Source: Artocarpus heterophyllus
Lineage: Eukaryota; Streptophyta; Magnoliopsida; Rosales; Moraceae
DNA: 64,000 nucleotides
Direction of reading: 5' to 3'
Assembly: GCA_025403435.1 (NCBI GenBank)
Contig: CM046341.1
Span: 14,469,219-14,533,218, forward strand
Below, in pieces: positions 57,640 through 64,000 of the stretch; within the stretch, counting starts at the first letter, position 1; every line of letters begins with the position of its first letter. Under the pieces are notes generated by a model. The model had not been told where the DNA came from. It worked only from the letters and a program-made list of their open reading frames with translations, and did not search any database. The translations under genes were made by a program, and so were the position numbers.

Positions 57640-59380
57640 CTTGAATCTCCAGGCCCGGGCCTTTTAGGATCAGCAAACCGGACAGTTAATGGTTGATCAC
57701 AACCCTGAGATGCACCCCCAAAAAATAATCATAATAAAACTTTCGGTAATACATCAACAAGAAGACAAAGATAAAAGTTTTTTTTTTTTTTTTTTTTCAG
57801 AATCATTAACACCCACTCTCATTGTGTAGCATGCATTAAGGGCGTTTATAGCTGCTAATACCATCTCGTGGTGAGTGTAATTAACAAATCCACATCCTTC
57901 AAGGTAAATTAATAAATACATGTTTCGTAAAGAAAGAACATAAGAAGATGGGGCCATAAGCTACAACAATAGTAAGCCAGCAACATAAATGAATGAGTAA
58001 TACGGAAAAAAAATAAAATAAAATAAAATAATCAGGTTAGAGCGGCCTTGCTGTGTTAAATTCATCAAGCATGTACCGCGACATAACTGGTGCGTCTGAG
58101 TAATGGTGTAAACTAAATCTTGCTTTTGTCAGAATCACAGGCTCCATTTGGTAAATGAATGCAAATCAGTAATTTAATTTAAGTTAACGTAGTTTAAATT
58201 AATATTTAAATTAGTGATTTGAATTGTTATCTAAATTGACGTTTAAATGTGTATTTAAGTTTTAAATTGAGTATGAAATAAAATTGAAAATAAAATCTTT
58301 ATATTAATGATCCTAAAAAATATGCAATATAGATCTTAATTTATTCCTCTCTTTACTAGAAACACAACGAAAGAAAGAATCATCTCAATTGGATAACAAA
58401 TGAATAAGTTATAATTTTTTTCCTTCAAATATAAGAGAGAGAATTTTAGTTTTATTGTAGCAGAGTATCAAAAGTTTAGAGGAGTCAGAATTATAAAAAC
58501 TTAAAGCCCGTTTGGTTCAAGTATTTGAATAAAGTATTTGAATGAAGATTTAAATTTTTGTGAGAGAAAATACTGTAGCAAAATGATTCGAACCATGATT
58601 CAAACCACGAAACAAACGGGCCCTTAGATTCTTGATACTTAAAGGATTCAGATTTTGTTAGAAACAAATACATAGGCAAAGGATTCTTAAAACTTGAATT
58701 TAAATTTAAATCTAAAAAATTCTCGAAACAAACATACTAGTAGCAGAGAATACTATTCCCTTTTTTCAGCCTATATATGATATTACGGGAAAGAAAAAAG
58801 AACTATTTCCTCTTTTACATAGAGGGAAAAAGAAAGATCATTAACAAGAATTAGAAAGATGCATGACCAAATTGTGGCCAAGATTATGATGTAAATAATG
58901 AAACCATGACAGAAAGTGCTCACCAAACACTATTATGAGTCTATACCAGAATAAAATGATTTTCCCTCAGAAAATTCAGTAGGAGCTAAAGCGCAAACCA
59001 CGACTTTGCTTCAAAGCATCACGCATAAGGTAAACATCTTCAACTCGACCATATTGTGAAAAAAAATCTGCCAAATGAGACTAGTAAAACTAAAATCTTA
59101 TGCCATGGTGAAGCAAAGACAGATAAGGGAAAATTTATCATCTTGTCTATAAAAATATCTAGGAAATATATTTTCACTCAAGCAAAAAGTTTGTCTCCTA
59201 TTTTAAAGGTAAAAGAAAAGTTCATGCGCTGAGGTGAATCACTTTGGAAAATTCCCAAACTCGTAGTTATTTAGAGAGAGAAAGAGACAAAGAGAATAAT
59301 GCAGGTAACGTACCTCCTCAATTCCTTTTCTGTTGCTTGTTTGTTCATTGATCCCACAAACAATTTGCACTCTACCGCAC
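57640..59380 (-). pseudogene. FCA-like exons encoding RRM2
   Basis: Four exons. 59380-59314 gives KLFVGSMNKQATEKE (RNP2 region); near its end one base is missing, so that the expected EE is replaced by RR. 59067-58999 begins with a run of eight T that puts SQYGRVEDVYLMRD out of frame. 57896-57817 (80 bp) encodes CGFVNYTHHEMVLAAINAL (RNP1 region) and TMR. 57704-57640 encodes GCDQPLTVRFADPKRPGPGD. Splice phases of the last three agree with each other. A poly-T run lies in the intron after 57817. Confidence 0.8.
58503..58625 (+). mobile_element. MITE copy 3, in a pseudogene intron
   Basis: TAAAGCCCGTTTGGTTC at the left and GAAACAAACGGGCCCTTA at the right form the terminal inverted repeats of a 123-bp element, the best preserved of three copies. 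TTA/TAA at the very ends is compatible with a 3-bp target duplication. It lies in the intron between 57896 and 58999. Confidence 0.75.
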
Positions 59381-59484
59381 CTATGGTAAAATGATTAAAG
59401 TCAGCTACCGAAAAGTAGAGAACTTCCAGAAAATAGTCCAGAGAAAGACACAGATCATGAATGCAAAGGCTAAAAAGCACGAAG

Positions 59485-60480
59485 ATGAGATAAAATTTGA
59501 GAGAATCCGAATAAAAATTTACATTAACTTATCTAATTTAGTTTTAAATTAGGTGGATGTAACTTAGTTTTTTATAATATAAGATAATTCAAAGGCGCTT
59601 AATGTAATATATATAATATTTGTTATATTAGCAATATATTTTTATATATTTATACATATATAATATAATATTTGTTTGTAATTTTAATATAACATTATAC
59701 TTCAAAATAATACCTTTATATTTTCTACAAACTTCTTTGGTTTCAAATTTTTTTCTCGTTTCTAACTTTTTAGTACACACTACATTATCCCTTAAAAAAA
59801 AAAAAAGAGACTTCTATTTGACCACTTTCCAGTACACATCTTATTTTGTTCTCAAGTCACAATCCTACTTATCTCTTTCGTTACTTTATTAAAAAATAAT
59901 AATAATAATAATAAACCTCTTTCACTCGAATACAGAGGCTATTCGAGTGGAGATGCTTAAAGTTGGAGATTGACAATTATGCAGCATGTTGGTTGTGATT
60001 GATATTTATTGACAAAAATTTTTGTTTTCTTAGTTTGTACCATGGTTTGTTTGTTAGTCTATAGCGTGTGAATTTGAGCTTGTTTCACAAACTTTTATGT
60101 TTATGTTGTTTATGATTTTTCGATAATGTTGAAATTTTGTGCGATAACCAATATATGATGAATTTTAATTTTTCTTCTTCATACATTTTCTTTTTAGTAA
60201 ATTGCTATTTTAAAATTTTTATAATATTCAATCTATTCGATCCACTCAAGTTTTTATTCGATAGGTTGCTTTTAAAATTAGGCAACTTAGAAGAATATCT
60301 CCCCTAAAGGAGCTCATTTTCAAAATTGCTTTCCTAAAAGTCTCTTTTTAAAACTGCCCTTTAATAAAAAAATAAGTTGATTTATTAAAAGTCTAAGATA
60401 CCCTTCCTTCTTCAATTAAAAAGGTAATTTATTAAAAGTTCAAATTACTCTCCCTTCGCACTTACTCGAGTCAAAGATAA
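59485..60480. other. AT-rich upstream or intron DNA
   Basis: No FCA RRM1 exon and no other gene is found. An (AAT)n run lies at 59896-59915. Confidence 0.5.
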
Positions 60481-60481
60481 C

Positions 60482-60990
60482 TCTAGTTGTCGACATGATG
60501 CCAGATTCTAACCTGGTAACTCCAAAGCTTGAACCTATCAAATTAGAACATATTTTCTTTAAAACAAAAAAAAAAAAAGTCAATCGCCTCCGATTACCGA
60601 CGAGAAGTGTCGAATTGTAACCTGGTACTTTAGAACCTATCAGATTACAACATATTTTCTTTGAAACAAAGAAATGTCAACTGCCTCCGGTCACCGACAT
60701 AGGTGCTGAATTGTAACTTGGTAGGTTCTAAAGTTAGAATTGGAACCTACCAGCTTCCAACATATTTTAGTTGAAACAAAGAACTGGCAATCGCCTCTAA
60801 TCACCAATGCATGGTACTAGATTGTAATCTGGTAGGTTATAAAAGTATAGCCTACCAAATTTTAACGCATTTTCTTTTAGACAATAAAACGTCAATGGCT
60901 TCCGGTCACCGCTGCAAGGTGTCGAATTGTAGTCTTGTAGTTTCTAAAGTTAAAACCTATTCCAACATATTTTCTTTGAAATAAAAGAAA
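60482..60990. repeat. Tandem repeat, about five units of ~100 bp
   Basis: Units with GTCAATCGCCTCCGATTACCGAC-like starts are at 60579, 60676, 60786 and 60891, with a partial one from 60482. Each contains TCGAATTGTAACCTGGTA, AACCTATCAGATT and ACATATTTTCTTTGAAACAAA phrases. Unit lengths are 98-110 bases. Divergence between units is high, so it is an old array. Confidence 0.85.
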
Positions 60991-61272
60991 ATATAATTTA
61001 TCTATTGAAAATACTAATTAAAGATTCATGTCATTATCTAAAAGGAGCGGAAAAAACCGAAAGAAAAAAGAACAAGTACATTCCAATTCACAGGCTTAAT
61101 CAGAACAAGTTAATCTTACATTAGCAACGAAATTAGTCAAATATCTGATGGGGAAACAAAGCAAGCCATATGGGTAGATATGGATACCCATTAAGACCGA
61201 TAAACGGCTCTAATCTCTGCTTAGTTTGCAAATCCCTAGAATTGTGGCGGCGATCGCGTCCTTGGTGAGCCT

Positions 61273-61410
61273 CTAGAGCGAGCTAAAGATAATCGTTGAC
61301 CTTGATGCCGCCATTTGAACGTCATCACTCTGAGCTCTCATTGATCGGTAGTCTTCCACCAGTCTCAACTGCTTCACCGACCTAAATGAGGCTGAAGACG
61401 TCGTTTCATC
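61273..61410 (-). other. Possible terminal exon of an unknown gene
   Basis: After an acceptor-like TTTTTAG at 61411 the minus strand is open for 45 codons (DETTSSASFRSVKQLRLVED, then SMRAQSDDVQMAAS) and ends in TAG at 61273. The base composition is less AT-rich than its surroundings. I do not recognise the product. It is not part of FCA as far as I can tell. Confidence 0.3.
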
Positions 61411-61936
61411 CTAAAAATTTCACATGCTCACTGTTAATTTAGGGTAAAAAGCGTTTGGTTTCCGCGAAAATTAGAAAGAAAATTCCTTGTTGCTAAAATT
61501 TTTCATTTAATACACAAAAAATTAAAAAATAATAAAAATTAAAAAATTAAAAAACAGAACACAATTGCAATGTTCTGCCAACTAACAACTTGGGCAAGTA
61601 TTAGTTCATGTCTAAGAGAAAAGAATTGACACGAACTTTATTCATTACAAGTGGTATCTCATGGTTTTTAATTAGTTCTGTTTGCAACTATACAGGTCAA
61701 TAAACTGCGATTCAAAGTACATATGTCCGACGAAAAACATTGGGCAGCTTAAGTAAAGATAGTAGTATTGCTTCTGATCATGGCTTAACGAAGAACTCAT
61801 ATGTATAACTCATGGTTACCATAATTACAAAAAAAAAAAAGAAAAAAAAGTGATGATTTTAGATAATCCCACATACATTTGAATCAGAATTTCTTTCTTA
61901 CTTTTCTTTTTTTTTTCCTCCTATTTTGCTACATAG

Positions 61937-62393
61937 TGTTGGATTAAATCTAATATATATAGGCTAATATATTCAAGAAATGTGTATTAAAGGCTATCAG
62001 ATAAAGGTGCCTAATTAAAAGTGATCAATTTAAATTTTAGGCTTTTAATGCATTATTAAGTGTGGACTAGAGAACAAAATATAATTACTAATTTTATGAT
62101 AAACTAAATTGATAATTAAAGATAACTGTTAGGGTTTAGCAGTTATATAAAGGGGTTATGGTCCTTAAGTCATTACGTGTATTATTTTTTATCACATATT
62201 CACAGAAAAATTATAAAGACATACTTTGAAGGAGGACTTACTACTAGACTTAGAAGATCTTTAACTTACAAACTCAGAAATCACAATTCAATCAATAGAT
62301 TCAGTTTAGCTTCCTCATTTTATTAATTATCTCGGTGATTTGACATGCATAATCTTGAATGATGATAGTTTTCATCATAGTGTTGTTCTAACA
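61937..62393 (+). repeat. Ty1/copia-type LTR
   Basis: Starts TGTTGGATTAAATC and ends TTGTTCTAACA, giving the TG...CA ends and the TGTTGG/CTAACA pairing common in plant copia LTRs; length 457 bp. A TATA box TATATAAAG lies at 62144-62152. Confidence 0.7.
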
Positions 62394-62409
62394 AGTGATA
62401 TCTAGAGCT
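62394..62409 (+). other. Decayed copia primer-binding site
   Basis: AGTGATATCTAGAGCT directly follows the LTR and resembles AGTGGTATCAGAGCT, the common plant copia junction with the initiator Met tRNA site, with a G-to-A change and a small insertion. Confidence 0.6.
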
Positions 62410-64000
62410 TTTTTTTGTTAAGTCATTAGGAATCAATAACTTTTTAGATGTGATTTTCGTAAAAAGATTCTTAAATTTAACAATATATGATGTTTTAAAA
62501 TTGTTAAATTTGAAAAAAATTGTTTGAAAATTATGGTTGAATTAAGAAATACAGTATTCATATATATATATATATTCGGTTCGTATATATGTATATAAAG
62601 AATATAAATCTTTCGTTCAATTTGGTTTTATATACATATTATATTATATTATAATTTATATATATATATAATTGATCGTTGGACGCATTCAGCAACAAAA
62701 AAAACTCTTGCAATATACGGCACGCTTGCCGAAAAGAAAAAAAATTCAATCTCTATATTTATATATGTTTTCTTTTCTTTGATTCGTTATGTGTGTGTGT
62801 GTGTGTGTGTGTGTGTTAAGTTTCAGTCTGGTTATATTTGCATTCAGTTTTTTTTTGAATTATTTTCGTTATTAGTTTTATGGCAGCTTTGTGCTAGGGA
62901 AAGGAAAAAAAAAAAAGGGCAGGGGGAGGGGGGAGTGTCAATTGACCGGCAGCAGGCCCTGTCACCGCTGACATTGGCCCCCTCCGGTGGCAGCCGCCGC
63001 TTGGCACTGGCCGGAGGAGAAGTCGTTGCGCTTGCAGCAGGCGGCTGCATATTGTTTTCCCATGTAGGTTATTAATCATGTTGGGCATTGACCCAGATTT
63101 AGTGCTTCATACGCGGGCCCAAGTGGATAGCCAGCAAGAAGATAGGCCTGCGACCAATTATAACCCAGGAATTAAACCCCTGGGTGACCAGCCTTTATTA
63201 AAAAATATTCAGATGAAACACATGGGCCTAATTGGGCCCGTGACCAGAAAGCATCCAGGGGTTAAACCCTTGGGTGACCTAAATAAAAAAATAAACAAAA
63301 TGAAAAATAAAGGGGGGGCTAGGTTAGGATTCGGGTTGGGTTCACCCGACCTGATCTGGCCCTGACCCATTCAAGGTTGACCAGTCAAGTTAACCGGTAG
63401 ATTTTGACTGTTGACTTTGATTAGGTTGACTTTTGACCAAAATTTTTATTTTTTATTTTTTATTTTAATTTTGGTCATTTTTGGTGCAATTTTAAATTCA
63501 AATATTAGTATTTTATGTGTATTTTGAGGTCAATTAATTGAAGAACATATCACCAAAGTGGCCGGTCTTATGGAAATTAATTTGTTCTAAAATATATACG
63601 GTTGTGTCCATGCAACTTATGTGAATATTGACCAACCCAAAGGAAAGCAATATTTGACAGAATTGCATATACATCTATGGGAATAAACACCTGATGATTA
63701 TTCGATTTTACATGTGAACAATAAATCGGCCCAAATGAAGATTTATTGCTTGACATGTTCTTGTTGTCAGTGTTTGATTACTACACCAATATCACATATA
63801 AGTTAATATTTCTATTCAAAGACTAAATATTAATGAAGTCCTTGATATCTTGAGATGGGGTTACCTTTGTTTGGATTTATTCTTGTAATTTTGGATTCTT
63901 ATGTGAGCTTATTTTTGGGTTTGTTTATTTTGTTCTCTGATTTAGCTACTAGTCTACCTGAAATATTACTGAAAACATCAATTCTATTCTTATGCTGAAT
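62410..64000. other. Non-coding DNA downstream of the copia LTR
   Basis: No gag or pol is recognisable. A (TA)n run lies at 62560-62575 and 62655-62670, a (GT)n microsatellite at 62790-62816, a GC-rich patch at 62930-63050 that is open on both strands but looks like low-complexity Pro/Ala/Gly sequence, a 20-base phrase with TTAAACCCxTGGGTGACC repeated at 63171 and 63260, and several GTTGAC/TTGACC motifs at 63370-63445. It may be the interior of a large non-autonomous LTR element. Confidence 0.45.

Larger units (their letters stand above)
54400..59380 (-). pseudogene. FCA: FCA-like flowering-time RNA-binding protein, unprocessed pseudogene lacking RRM1
   Basis: FCA is a nuclear protein with two RNA-recognition motifs and a WW domain that controls 3'-end processing of target transcripts in the autonomous flowering pathway. 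Its second half is found here on the minus strand, with introns at recognisable GT-AG borders: 59380-59314, 59067-58999, 57896-57817, 57704-57640, 57371-57310, 57201-57039, 56444-about 55728, 54934-54782 and 54690 downward. Landmarks are KLFVGSMNKQATEKE, VEDVYLMRD, CGFVNY, QPLTVRFADPKRP, CPWTEHISPDGYKYY and a Gln-rich tail. Frameshifts lie in 59314-59330, 59060, 57340, about 56150 and about 56030. In-frame stops are numerous, most of them TAG where FCA has Gln. RRM1 is not found up to 64000, so it is lost or lies beyond a very long intron. Confidence 0.85.

Noticed and set aside
62844..63088. Pro/Ala-rich minus-strand ORFs near the GC-rich patch
   Set aside because: Low complexity, open on both strands, with no recognised domain. 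Considered as an N-terminus of FCA, but the composition does not fit.

Overview
The window is nuclear DNA from a flowering plant. It is AT-rich and dense in plant transposable elements: Ty3/gypsy chromovirus, Ty1/copia LTR, LINE, CACTA and MITE remnants. It carries spliced genes with GT-AG introns and an intron-bearing relic of the plant flowering regulator FCA. I cannot name the species. No bacterial genes, rRNA, CRISPR or intact tRNA gene are seen.

The left end (1-7.1 kb) is a stack of broken LTR retroelements: a long LTR with a primer site, a gag relic with an acidic tail, an LTR fragment of the family that dominates 20-40 kb, a tRNA-like SINE head and a fragment of another gypsy LTR. From 8.4 to 51.2 kb lies a locus of small secreted, cysteine-rich, Bowman-Birk-inhibitor-like genes, all on the minus strand. 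Three copies look intact (8482-10347, 15884-16834, 41402-42348). Each has a signal-peptide exon, a phase-1 intron splitting a glycine codon, and a 245-bp exon encoding a 12-cysteine domain. At least five relics surround them: lone exons, promoters without exons and frameshifted exons. Two duplication layers are visible: an old one (10.6-12.6 kb with 49.1-51.2 kb) and a recent one of about 5.5 kb (14.44-19.90 kb with 39.97-45.43 kb).

The two recent units are separated by about 20 kb of Tekay/Del-type Ty3/gypsy DNA. This holds a decayed plus-strand element (24.7-29.5 kb), a better preserved minus-strand element (35.9-39.97 kb, 5' truncated), and LTR pieces in alternating orientation. The duplication boundaries coincide with the retroelement boundaries. 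In both elements most in-frame stops that can be dated by comparing the two copies are C-to-T changes at CAG, CAA or CGA codons, as expected from cytosine-methylation decay.

The right part (54.4-59.4 kb, minus strand) is an unprocessed FCA pseudogene: RRM2, proline/glutamine-rich linker, WW domain and Gln-rich tail are recognisable, but with frameshifts and many TAG stops at glutamine positions, and RRM1 is not found. The end (60.5-64 kb) holds a ~100-bp tandem repeat, a possible orphan exon, a copia LTR with TATA box and primer site, and non-coding repeat-like DNA.
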